From Pseudomonadota bacterium (GTDB taxonomy: Bacteria; Pseudomonadota; Gammaproteobacteria; Burkholderiales; Burkholderiaceae_C): 64,000 bases of DNA. The notes below the pieces were generated by a model. It was not told the origin of the DNA. It searched no databases and was given only the letters and a program-made list of their open reading frames with translations. The DNA lies in assembly GCA_963205115.1 (NCBI GenBank), contig CAUJHV010000012.1:115492-179491 (forward strand). The letters run 5' to 3'. The position numbers and the translations under genes were made by a program. Every line of letters starts with the position of its first letter. Positions within the stretch are counted from its first letter, which is position 1. Below, in pieces: positions 1-9,100 of this stretch.

Positions 1-968
1 TCGAACAGGTCGGGATTCGGATACTGGCGCTCGTCGCGGTTGCCCGAGCCGTAGGCCAGGCAGACGAAGTCGCCCTCGCGCATGGTCTGGCCGTGCAGCT
101 CGACATCCTTCATCAGCCGGCGGCGGAAGCGCTGGGCCGAGGTGTTGAATCGCAGGCTCTCCTCGATCGCATCCGGCAGCAGGGCGGGGTTGGCGACGAC
201 CGCACGCCGCGCCTCGTCGAAGCTCGCCAGGTTGTAGGCGAACATCATCATGAAGCCGCCGAGCGACTCGACGCCGGCCATGATCAGCGTGGTTGTGGTC
301 AACAGCACCTCGCGCTCGGTGAGCTTGTCGCCCTCGATCTCGGCCATGCTGAAGTGGCTGATGAGGTCGTTGCGCGGCTCGGCGCGACGCATCGCGATCA
401 CCTTGCCGGCGTAGTCCTGCATCCAGTTGTAGGCGGCGATGTGTTCCGGCCCCTTGGCACGCGTGCGGGCGTCGCTCTGCACCATCAGCACGGCGTTCTC
501 GCGCACTTCGCTCTCCTCGACGATGGCCTCGTTGCCCATGGGCAGGCCGAGCGCGGCCATCAGCACCTTGACGGTGAACTGCGATGAGACGTCCTTGAAG
601 TCGAAGGTTTTCGCACCCTGGAGTTGCGCGAAGACCTGCTGCGCGACGGCGCGGATCGGCTCCTCCAGCGCGAGCAGGTTGCGCTTCATGAACGCATGCT
701 GGATCAGACCGCGCAGGCGGTCGTGGCGCGGGGGGTCGGAGCTGCCGAGCGTGGCGCCGGCGCGGCCGGGCAGCTCGGTCATCAGGTTGCCGCTGGCCGA
801 CGAGTAGGTCTGCCAGTCCTGGCCGGCGCTGACGATGTCGGCATAACGCGAGAGCACCCACATCTGCGCCTCGGGGCTCCAGAAGCAGGGATGCTCGTCG
901 CGCAGCGTCTGGTAGTACGGGAAGGGGTCGGCGTCGATCGCGGGCGAATAGGGGTCGAAGGCGAACAT
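1..968 (-). CDS. Cytochrome P450, 3' end beyond left edge
   Basis: Heme-thiolate monooxygenase; 322 codons are visible and the gene runs off the left edge. The start ATG at 968-966 follows AGGAGA at good spacing. Seen in order: an N-terminal MFAFDPYSPAIDADPFPYY segment typical of soluble bacterial P450s, the I-helix oxygen-binding motif AGVES (usual form AGxET/S) near residue 233, the K-helix ExxR motif EESLR near residue 272, and GSGNRDERQYPNPD at the edge. The Cys heme ligand lies outside the window. No membrane anchor, so cytosolic and dependent on separate ferredoxin and reductase partners not seen here. It is divergent from the AraC-type regulator at 1069 with a paired operator between, so it is probably that regulator's target. 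Substrate unknown. Confidence 0.93.
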   Translation of the reverse strand, partial: MFAFDPYSPAIDADPFPYYQTLRDEHPCFWSPEAQMWVLSRYADIVSAGQDWQTYSSASGNLMTELPGRAGATLGSSDPPRHDRLRGLIQHAFMKRNLLALEEPIRAVAQQVFAQLQGAKTFDFKDVSSQFTVKVLMAALGLPMGNEAIVEESEVRENAVLMVQSDARTRAKGPEHIAAYNWMQDYAGKVIAMRRAEPRNDLISHFSMAEIEGDKLTEREVLLTTTTLIMAGVESLGGFMMMFAYNLASFDEARRAVVANPALLPDAIEESLRFNTSAQRFRRRLMKDVELHGQTMREGDFVCLAYGSGNRDERQYPNPDLF

Positions 969-1021
969 GGTGTCTCCTGCAGTTCGTGGCCGCGATGGTG
1001 GCGACGGACGACCGCGATCGC

Positions 1022-1053
1022 TGGCACTTTTGCCCTCGACGAATGGCACTTTT
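1022..1053. promoter_or_regulatory. Two-copy direct-repeat operator between P450 and AraC genes
   Basis: TGGCACTTTT occurs twice in the same orientation, at 1022-1031 and 1044-1053. The repeat period is 22 bp, about two helical turns, in the 100-bp gap between the divergent P450 and AraC-family genes. AraC-type activators bind such same-face direct repeats. That this is the site for the 1069 regulator is inference. Confidence 0.6.
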
Positions 1054-1068
1054 CTCGTAGGATGAGAC

Positions 1069-1977
1069 ATGACCCGTCCGACATCCCCGAAGCCCCGGCG
1101 GGTCGCCACGCGGGTGCCGGCCTTCGCGCTCTACGGCGAGACGGGTGCGCCCGACGCGCAGCTGCTGCACATCGAGCCGATCGCCGTGCGAAGCGCACGC
1201 TACCGCTGGGAGATCGGCGCACACCGCCACCAGGGCCTGTGCCAGGCGGTGTGGCTCGATGCCGGGGCCGTGCGTGTGTCACTCGACGAGCAGATGCAGA
1301 CACTCGCGGCGCCGGCCACTGTCGTGCTCCCGCCGGGGGTGGTGCATGCCTTCCGCTTCGCACCCGGCACGCTCGGCTGGGTGCTGACCTTCAGCCCACG
1401 CGAGCTGCTCGAAGGCGAGGCGGGTGCCGCGGCCGAGCCGCTGGAAGCCCTGTTCGAGCGCCCGGTGCTCGCGGCGCTGCGCGCGGGCGACGTGGCCATC
1501 GAGCGCCAGGCGGCCGTGTGGCGCGCCCTGGGCGCCGAGTTCGACGCCGCGCCGTCGGGCTCGCCGGCCATCACCTGGCTCGCCCGCACGGTGGTCTGGC
1601 AACTCGGGCAGACCGTGCGCATGCAACGCGCGGCACCGGTGGGCGCGGCCCGACACCCGGCGCTCTACACCCGCTTCGTGCGACTGGTCGAGCAGCACCA
1701 TGCGGCGCACTGGCCGGTATCGCGTTATGCGCAGGCCCTCGGGCTGAGCACCGAGCGGCTGAACCGGCTGACCCGTGGCGAGGCCGGCCGCACCGCCTTG
1801 CAGGTCGTGCACGAGCGGGTGCTGCGCGAGGCGCAGCGCCAGCTGCTCTACACGCGTGTGCCGGTGTCGAAGATCGCCTTCGACCTCGGCTTCGAGGACC
1901 CGGCTTATTTCACGCGATTCTTCAAGCGCGGCACGGGCTGCACGCCGCAGACCTGGCGCGCGCGCCAGGCCCCGTGA
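1069..1977 (+). CDS. AraC-family transcriptional regulator (PobR-like layout)
   Basis: 302-residue regulator. The N-terminal about 180 residues form a cupin-like effector-sensing domain (AHRHQGLCQAVWLDAG, then a PPGVVHAFRF turn as in AraC sensing barrels). The C-terminal about 100 residues carry the double helix-turn-helix, including SKIAFDLGFEDPAYFTRFFK and a TPQTWRAR ending that match the AraC/XylS signature. The layout resembles PobR/HpaA-type regulators of aromatic catabolism, but the effector is not deducible. It is divergent from the P450, and its TGA at 1975-1977 abuts the stop of a permease remnant on the opposite strand. A weak GATGAG precedes the ATG. Confidence 0.9.
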   Translation: MTRPTSPKPRRVATRVPAFALYGETGAPDAQLLHIEPIAVRSARYRWEIGAHRHQGLCQAVWLDAGAVRVSLDEQMQTLAAPATVVLPPGVVHAFRFAPGTLGWVLTFSPRELLEGEAGAAAEPLEALFERPVLAALRAGDVAIERQAAVWRALGAEFDAAPSGSPAITWLARTVVWQLGQTVRMQRAAPVGAARHPALYTRFVRLVEQHHAAHWPVSRYAQALGLSTERLNRLTRGEAGRTALQVVHERVLREAQRQLLYTRVPVSKIAFDLGFEDPAYFTRFFKRGTGCTPQTWRARQAP

Positions 1978-2136
1978 TCAGCGGTAGACCAGGTCCCGCA
2001 GTCCGAGCGAAATCACCGGCATGTAGGTGATCAGCATCAGGCAGTCCAGCACCACCAGCACGAACGGAATCAGCTGCGTGACGATGCGGTCGAGCGAGAT
2101 CTTGGCCACGGTGCAGGCGGCGAAGAGGTTCACGCC
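1978..2136 (-). pseudogene. 3' remnant of a TRAP transporter large permease (DctM-like)
   Basis: About 53 codons in frame read GVNLFAACTVAKISLDRIV, then a hydrophobic helix and LGLRDLVYR before the stop. This is the conserved C-terminal end of DctM, the large membrane subunit of tripartite dicarboxylate-type transporters, normally about 430 residues. Right of about 2136 the reading continues without family resemblance, so roughly 90 % of the gene is missing. The other subunits (DctP, DctQ) are absent. The break lies about 300 bp from the end of the large unknown operon, which suggests that a rearrangement or insertion there destroyed a TRAP locus. Confidence 0.7.
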
Positions 2137-2456
2137 GAGCAGGAACAGCATCGGCGACTTCAGCACCTCAGCTACACCCGCTCCTGGCCGGCTGGAGCCC
2201 ATCACGAACGGCAGGTCTGTAGCGCCACGTCCCCAGCCGCCGGCAAGTCGCCGGCGTTGCAGGAATCAGCCAGACCAGACCGGCTCGTTTCAGCCACTCT
2301 GGCGAAATCCCGTTCCAGTCGCGCCGACCGTCACGACGCAGCCGCGCAGGGCGTGGTGCGGCCGGTGCCACGTCGTTCATCTGTCGTGCGGGTCATGGCC
2401 ATTGCCCTTGCGCCGCGCGCCAGCGGGCAACGGGCCCGCTGTGGCGGCAGTGCGCG
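2137..2456. other. Intergenic segment with two hairpins
   Basis: No convincing gene in about 320 bp; the short open frames lack family resemblance. It contains a 7-bp GC-rich hairpin (2238-2244 with 2250-2256) and the hairpin listed at 2421-2441. It is the junction between the permease remnant and the unknown operon. Confidence 0.5.
2421..2441 (-). terminator. Possible terminator of the 22-kb operon
   Basis: CAGCGGGC (2421-2428) pairs perfectly with GCCCGCTG (2434-2441) over a 5-nt loop, 16 bases past the last stop codon of the operon. No T-run follows on the minus strand, so intrinsic termination is only possible, not shown. Confidence 0.35.
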
Positions 2457-5400
2457 TCAGGCCGTCACACGGATCGAACGCACTGCCACGTCCGGGCGCT
2501 CCAGCGCCAGGTCCTGCAGCGGCCGCGCGACCAGCGCGGGCGGCTGGTCGGCCAGGTCCTCGGGCGCCACGCCGGTCTCGCGGATCACCGCCACCAGCAG
2601 CACGGCGCGGTCGGGGGCGATGCCGGTGAGGTCCAGGTCGAAGCTGGCGACGCCGGGCTGCATGGCATCGAGGAACTGGCCGGTGAGCGTCACGTGGCGC
2701 GACTGGCCGGCGGCGTCGTGCGCAAATCGCCAATCGGTGCCGGGGTCGATGGCCGTCGTTCCCGTGGCGCTGGCCAATACCTCGTTGACCGCCGCCACCC
2801 AGGGCACATGGGCGCTGGGCCACGCCGAGGGCTGGTTCCAGGCCGCGGCGTTCTGCGCGGCCGAATCGGTCCAGCGCAGCAGCGTCACGCGGATGCGGCT
2901 GCCGTCGATGGTCTTGCGGCCGCGGCGGTTGACGATCACCTCCATCTTCAGCTTGGCGGCCGGCAGGCTGCACGAGGCCAGATGGCCTTCGCCTTCGTTC
3001 AGCGGCGGGCTGAAGTCCAGCAGGTCGGCCACGCGCGGCGGGCCGGCGCCCCAGGGCTCAGCCACGTCGAACGGTGCCACGACGTGCGCGGCCCACAACT
3101 CGGGCGTGAGCTTGACGGTCTTGCCGGTCTGCACCGCGCCGCGCAGGTCGCGCAGGACCTCGTCGAAGTGCCCGTCCCACACGCCCGTGGGGCGCACGCG
3201 CCGGTCCTGCGTGTGCGCGCGCAAGGCCGCCTGGAAGCGCCGCAGCGCCTCGGCGCGGATCTTCTTGTCGCCCTGCTGCCAGGGCAGGTTGTCCGGGGCG
3301 GGCATGGCCGGCTGCGGGGCCAGGCGCGGGCGCAGGTCGGGGCTGCCGTGCCAGGAGCGCGGCGGCACCAGCGGGCTCTTTTTCGTGGGCGGCAGCACGG
3401 TGGGCGTGCGCAGGTCGCGCCGCGTCTCGGTGGCCCGCGCGCGGTGGCGCAGGTCATCGTCGTGGGCGCGCAGGTAGCTGATTTCCGGCACCTTCTGACG
3501 GTCCAGGCGCAGTTCCCAGACGCCACGGGCAGCCACCGCTGCGCGCAGCAGGCGCAGGCCGCTGTCGTTGAAGATCGACAGGTCGTGCACCACGGCCTCG
3601 GGCAGACCGATGAGCTGCGCTTCCCAGGTCCAGGTGGGCGGGTTGGCGGCCAGCGAGACCGTGCCTTTCCAGACACCGACGGTCGTGCCGACCCACACCT
3701 CGTCGGGCACGGCCGGGTCGCAGGCGATGGCCGTCACCGGCGCGGGCACGCCCAGCGGGTCATTGCGCAGGCCGGTGGGGAACCAGGAGTCCGTGCCGTT
3801 GAACCACCACAGTGTGTCGACCGTCGCGTCGCTGGTGTCGCCGGTGGTGCCCAGGTACAGCGCGCCCAGGTAGGGCGGGCCGCCCGGCACCGCCGCGGGA
3901 GCCACGCGCGGATGCACGGCCAGCGTGGTCCAGGTGCCGGCCTGGGCCAGCAACGCCGGCGCGGCGACCTTGTCCTTGTAGGTCTTGGCGTCGCGCGTGC
4001 TCAGCGTGACGGCCTTCTTCCACTTGTCCGCCACGCGCTCGTAGCGCTGCACACGCATCTGCGAGGGCTTGGACGCCGTGTACTTCTGGCTCAGCGTCCA
4101 CGCGACATCGGTGCCCTGCCAGCGGCAGGCGACAACCAGTTCCTTGGCCTTGTCTGCACCGCTGGCCAGGTGGTCCCAGTTCTTGCCGAAGTCTTTCGAG
4201 AACCACAGCCGGTAGGTGCCGATGAGCAATTGCGCGGCGCTGCCCTTGGCGATGGCGGCCGGCGAGGAGTAGAACTCGGAAAGCTTCTCGGCCTCGTTGG
4301 TCTCCAACGGCGGCATCACGCCGCTGGCGCCCAGGCGCGACCACCAGCCGTTGTGCGCCTGCCCCACGGCCACAGTGGGGTCCAGCGGATTCAGCGCCAG
4401 GCCGCCGGCATCGCCGTCCTCGATGTGGAACCAGGCGCCGGCCGAGCGGTGTTCGATGACGCCGTTGTCCTGCAGCCCGGCCAGCACGCGGCCTTCGCCG
4501 ACCGGGTGGCAGGCGAGGAAGTTGGATTCGATGACCGACAGCCCGTCGTTCATCGGCACGAAGCCGACGAGCTGCGTCGGGTGGTCGCAGCGGAAGACGC
4601 CGCCGTCGCACGCGGCCCAGACCTGGTTGCCGCCTTGCGTGAAGACCAGGTCGTGCACGTCGGCATGTACGCCCGCGCCCAGCATCGTGGGCTTGGAGAA
4701 ACTCAGCTTGCCCGATTTCAGCACCACGTCGCCGATGACCACGGCCCCGTCCTTGGTGCCGCCGCTGGCGGTGAGCGTCTTGCCGTTGACGGTGACCGAC
4801 GGGAAGGTGTTGCCGCCCAGCAGGACACGGTCAGAACGCGTGGGGTGGATGGCCAGCGCGATGTCGTACCAACCCTGCGAGCCCAGCACCTTGGGCACGT
4901 TGTCCACCGGCTTGTGCGTGGGCTTGGTGTTGCCCTGGCAGGCGATGCGGTGCAGCGCGGGTGTCTTGCCGGAACCCTTGTCGACGAACAGGTAGAGCTG
5001 CGTCGGCACGGCGGCCGGGTCGTTCACGGCGATCACCGCGCGCTGCGACGTGGGGTTCTTCTTGGCCGGCGGATTCGCCAGGATCTGCACGAAATCGGCT
5101 GCGCCCTTGTCCAGCGCCCACAGGCCGCCCTGCGCGCCATCGGCGATCCAGATCCACACGCGCTCGGGTGTCGTCGCGTCGCCCGCAGTCCACAGCACAT
5201 CGGTGCAGGTGGCGTAGTCCCTGACGGTCTTGAAGCTGCCCGGGTTGGCGGTGTCGGGCACCTGCTTGCTCGGGAAGACGGCACCCTCGACCTTGACCCA
5301 GTTGGCGTCCGCGGCCAGCACCGCCGGCCGCCGGTACAGGCCCCAGTTGGTGGCGGCGTAGGCGCCCGTGCCGTCGGGCTCCAGTGCGATGCGGTAGAAG

Positions 5401-6098
5401 CCCGTGCCGGCCAGGTTGGGTGCTTCGCGCAGCCACGGGTCGTCCACCGTGGGTGCGCTGTCGGGATGGCTGGTGTCGATGATCAGCACGCCGACGCCGC
5501 CCTTGGACGTGCCGGGGCGGTCGTTCGCGCCGGCCAGCTCGCCCGTGCCGAGGAAGACCTTGTCGTCGGCGGCCGTCGCGCCGAAGCGCACGGCGATGCA
5601 GCCGCAGGCATGGCGTTGCGCCGAGCGGTCGATGTCCGCGCGCTCGGGCGTGGCGACCAGGCCGCCCAGCGACATCCAGTGCAAGCCGGCATCGGCGCTG
5701 AACCACGCGCCGCCCTGTCCCGATGCGGCGTAGACGCGGCTGCCGTCGGGGTGCACGGCCAGCTGGTTCACGCGGCCGGCGATGCGCATGCGGCCGATGG
5801 TCTGGCCATCGATGACGGTGTGCGGGCCCAGCGGCTGCCACAGGAAATCGTTGCTGGAAGCGGGCGCGCGCTGCGGCCCGGTGTCTGCGCCGGTGGCGCG
5901 GCGCGGGCGCTTGCGGCCCGCTTGTGCCCGCGCCGGTGCGTCGCTGGCCGCGGCCCGGGCGCGCCGTACCGCCTGGCTCGCGCCTTCGGCATCCAGCGGG
6001 CGTGTCAAACGTCCGACATACGCGGCGCGGTGCAGCGGATCGTCACCGCCTTCTTCGTCTTCGGCGCCGATCTCCAGCGGCCATTCGTAGCGGCTCAT
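2457..6098 (-). CDS. Asp-box beta-propeller protein, last gene of unknown operon
   Basis: 1213 residues, no signal peptide and no membrane segment. After an Ala/Arg-rich, low-complexity N-terminal stretch (about residues 35-80), residues about 90-850 are a repetitive beta-propeller. It contains Asp-boxes (S-x-D-x-G-x-x-W), clearest as SADAGLHW and SKDFGKNW, as in sialidase/VPS10-type BNR propellers. Sialidase active-site residues are not evident, so a binding or scaffold role is more likely than glycosidase activity. Residues about 880-980 are a Pro/Arg-rich linker, followed by a separate C-terminal domain. The ATG lies 4 bp after the stop of the 1364-residue gene, so the two are cotranscribed and probably translationally coupled. 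Specific function unknown. Confidence 0.85.
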   Translation of the reverse strand: MSRYEWPLEIGAEDEEGGDDPLHRAAYVGRLTRPLDAEGASQAVRRARAAASDAPARAQAGRKRPRRATGADTGPQRAPASSNDFLWQPLGPHTVIDGQTIGRMRIAGRVNQLAVHPDGSRVYAASGQGGAWFSADAGLHWMSLGGLVATPERADIDRSAQRHACGCIAVRFGATAADDKVFLGTGELAGANDRPGTSKGGVGVLIIDTSHPDSAPTVDDPWLREAPNLAGTGFYRIALEPDGTGAYAATNWGLYRRPAVLAADANWVKVEGAVFPSKQVPDTANPGSFKTVRDYATCTDVLWTAGDATTPERVWIWIADGAQGGLWALDKGAADFVQILANPPAKKNPTSQRAVIAVNDPAAVPTQLYLFVDKGSGKTPALHRIACQGNTKPTHKPVDNVPKVLGSQGWYDIALAIHPTRSDRVLLGGNTFPSVTVNGKTLTASGGTKDGAVVIGDVVLKSGKLSFSKPTMLGAGVHADVHDLVFTQGGNQVWAACDGGVFRCDHPTQLVGFVPMNDGLSVIESNFLACHPVGEGRVLAGLQDNGVIEHRSAGAWFHIEDGDAGGLALNPLDPTVAVGQAHNGWWSRLGASGVMPPLETNEAEKLSEFYSSPAAIAKGSAAQLLIGTYRLWFSKDFGKNWDHLASGADKAKELVVACRWQGTDVAWTLSQKYTASKPSQMRVQRYERVADKWKKAVTLSTRDAKTYKDKVAAPALLAQAGTWTTLAVHPRVAPAAVPGGPPYLGALYLGTTGDTSDATVDTLWWFNGTDSWFPTGLRNDPLGVPAPVTAIACDPAVPDEVWVGTTVGVWKGTVSLAANPPTWTWEAQLIGLPEAVVHDLSIFNDSGLRLLRAAVAARGVWELRLDRQKVPEISYLRAHDDDLRHRARATETRRDLRTPTVLPPTKKSPLVPPRSWHGSPDLRPRLAPQPAMPAPDNLPWQQGDKKIRAEALRRFQAALRAHTQDRRVRPTGVWDGHFDEVLRDLRGAVQTGKTVKLTPELWAAHVVAPFDVAEPWGAGPPRVADLLDFSPPLNEGEGHLASCSLPAAKLKMEVIVNRRGRKTIDGSRIRVTLLRWTDSAAQNAAAWNQPSAWPSAHVPWVAAVNEVLASATGTTAIDPGTDWRFAHDAAGQSRHVTLTGQFLDAMQPGVASFDLDLTGIAPDRAVLLVAVIRETGVAPEDLADQPPALVARPLQDLALERPDVAVRSIRVTA

Positions 6099-6102
6099 GG
6101 CA

Positions 6103-9100
6103 TCAGCCTTTGGGGGGAGACGATGGCTTGGCGTCGGGCGCCACGCGGATCCAGCCGTCGCGGAATTCCGCGGGTGCGTCGGGCAGCAGGGCGGTCTGTG
6201 TCGCGGCCAGGATGGCGTCGGTGCGCCAGGTGGCGGGCGTGTCGCGCCAGAGGAAATTCTGGTCCTTGCCGAAGACGCTGAGCTTGGGCAGGCGCACCTG
6301 CTTTTGCGCGTCCAGATCGGTTTCCACCAGCAGCGGCCCGGTGCGCAGTGAGGGCGACAGCGCGGCCAGGCCCGGCGCCACCCAGTCGCGTGCCAGCGCG
6401 AGCTGCTTGCGCGGCAGCAGGCCGGAGCTCAACGTCAGCCGGCCGGCCGGGTGCATCAGCACGGTCAGTGTGACGGTCTGGCCCAGGTGCAGCAGCAGCG
6501 TATCGTCCTCGTCGCGGCCGGCCAGATACTCGTGCAGCAGCGGCTCGGGTGCCGGCAGGCTGCCTTCGGCGGTGGCGCCCAGCAGGCCCAGCTGACCGCG
6601 GCTGCGGCCGGCGGCAGTGGCCAGTTCGGCGATGGCCTTGTCCACCAGCCGCACGCGCGAAAAATCGTCGTCGACGAAGAAGCCCAGCACGCCGTCGTCG
6701 CTGCGCGTGAGTTCGCCGATGCGCACCGGGAAGGCATGGCGCGCGGCTTCGGCCTCTGCGGCGGCCCAGGCCGCGGCTTGTGCGGCGTTGCTCAGGTCGA
6801 CGTCGTCGGGCGGCTTCAGTTCCAGGCGCAGCTGCGCGCGCACCACGGCCATCGGGCGGCCGACGAGACCCGCCACGTGTTCACTGCCGAGGGCGGAGAA
6901 GCTGTCGACGGTCCACAGCGTGGTGTCGATGGCCCGCAGCAGCGCCGACAGCGCGGATTCGCCGCTGGCCGGCTGGCCCTTTCGGGCGTGCGCATCGGCC
7001 GCGACGAGGCCTGCGGCCAGAAAGCCCAGCGGCTGCGTACCGCCGGCCAGGCCATGCAGCGGCCCCGCATCGGCCGCACCGGCGCGACCGGCGGCGATCT
7101 CCCACATCACGCCGCCGCTGATGGCGTCGTGCAGCAACTCGCCCAGCGGGGCGCCGTCGGTGCCGAAGAGCTCCAGGCTCTCGTCCAGGTGGTCGGGCAG
7201 CAGGTAGCCGCAGACCGGGTTGATCTGCAAGGCGGCGTCGACCTGGTCCACGCGCGCCTCGCTGCCTTCGGCGCCCAGCGGCGTGGCGGCGTCCACCAGG
7301 CGCAGCAGCCAGCGCGCGGGCCGCAGCAGGCGCGGTGGCGTCAGCAGCAGGCCTGGGCGGGCGGCATGTGTGGCGCGCACGGGCGTGGCCACACGCGCCA
7401 CGGGCACGTCCAGCGTGCGGCCGAAGGCATCGACCAGCCGTGCGCGCGTCAGCCGCACGCCGCCGGCCAGCAGCGCGTGTGTCGGACCTGTGGGCGCGGG
7501 TGGCTGAGGTTCGCCGTTAAGCAGCGGCCGGCGCAGGCCCTGGCCGGCCTCGAAACCCAGCAGCTGCGCGCGCAGGCCGGCCAGTGCGGCGGTGACCACG
7601 TCCAGCCGCTCCACGGCCTCGTCCAGGATGCGCAGCGCCGTCTCGACATCTTCGTCGACCAGGCCGACGCGCTGTTCGTCCAGCCGGTCTTCGGCGGCCA
7701 GGAAGTCCTTGATGGCGCGGTGCAGGGTGCTGGCGCCGCCGCTGGTCAGCAACGTGCGGCCGCGCAGGGACAGGCTCTGGCCGTCGAAGCTGGCCTGCGT
7801 ATCGGGCACATCGAGATCCAGCGGGCCCAGGGTCCAGCCGGCGAGCGAGGGCGGATCGATGCCTTCGACCTGCACTTCCCACTCCACCCACAGCGGCACC
7901 CAGGGTTGCGCCCAGGTGGTGACGGCCACGCGGTTGGGGTCCACACCGGCATAGAGCGAGAAGCGGCGCAGCTCCTGCGCCACCTGCAGCTGGTGCTGCC
8001 GCCGGCCGGGCACGACCGGCGGCGCGCCGGCCACATCCAGCCGCAGGTTGGGGCGAACGGCCGAGCGTGTGGGGTCCAGCGCCTCGGTGGCGCCGTCGTA
8101 CTGGCCGCGCGTGCCGAAGCGCAGGGCCGATTCGGCCTGCAGGCGGCGCAGCAGCGGCTTGGGGCCACCAGTGGCGGCCGGCGCCACCGCCTGGGCGATC
8201 CAGCCGTGGTGATAGGGGTCGACCAGCAGGGTTTCGCGCGCCAGGCGCAGGATTTCCGGCGGCAGCGAACCGTTGCCCAGGCTCGTGATGAAGCGGTCGC
8301 GGGCGATCAGGCCCGGCAGTTCCTGGATCACCTGCGAAGGCCAGCGGCAGCCCAGCTTGCGGTTGGCGGCGTCACTGCCGTCGTGGCCGTGGCGCAGGCT
8401 GCGGCGCGCACCGCGCACGGCCAGCACCGGGTCGGTGGCCGCAGTGAAGCGCGGCGCCGGGCGCGGCACCACGCGTGTGCGCGGCGGCCCGGGGCGGGCC
8501 GCGTCCTCGGCTGCGCGCTTGCGGCCGATGTCCTCGCTGCGCGCGGCCTTCAGGCTGGGCCTTTGCGACGCGTCGAAGACCAGCGAGGCCTGCAGCGGAC
8601 TGCGCGCCGCTTCGCGGATGGCGGCCGCGTTGCCGAAGGCGCTCGCGGCCTTCACGCCCGCGGCGCCGGTGGTGTCGCGCGGCGCCGGCTTCGGCGGCTG
8701 GTGCTGGCCGGGCTCGAGGTAGCGGTCGTCGCCGGCGATGCCCGCCGGCTGCGAGGCGAAGCCGCCGGCGTGTTCGCGCTCCTCGATTTCGACCAGGCCG
8801 TCCGGCGCATCCAGCCGGTTGACCTTCTGGCTGGTGAAGGCCGCCAGCAGGCGCTCGGTGGCGCGGCGCGTCTGCGGGTCCGTCTCTCCGGCGGCAGCCA
8901 GTGCGGCGAGCACGTCGTCTTCCTGGTGGCCCAGCGCGACGGACAACTGCGCCGCATCGGGCCGGCGGTCCACCGGCAGCGAGCCGTCGGTGGGCACGCC
9001 GTGGATGGCGCCGTGCAGCAGGCTGGCGCGCAGCTGCCAGGGCGGGGCCTGGAAGACCTCGGCCACGCTGGCGCGGAAGGCCGAATTGGCGGCCTGCGCC

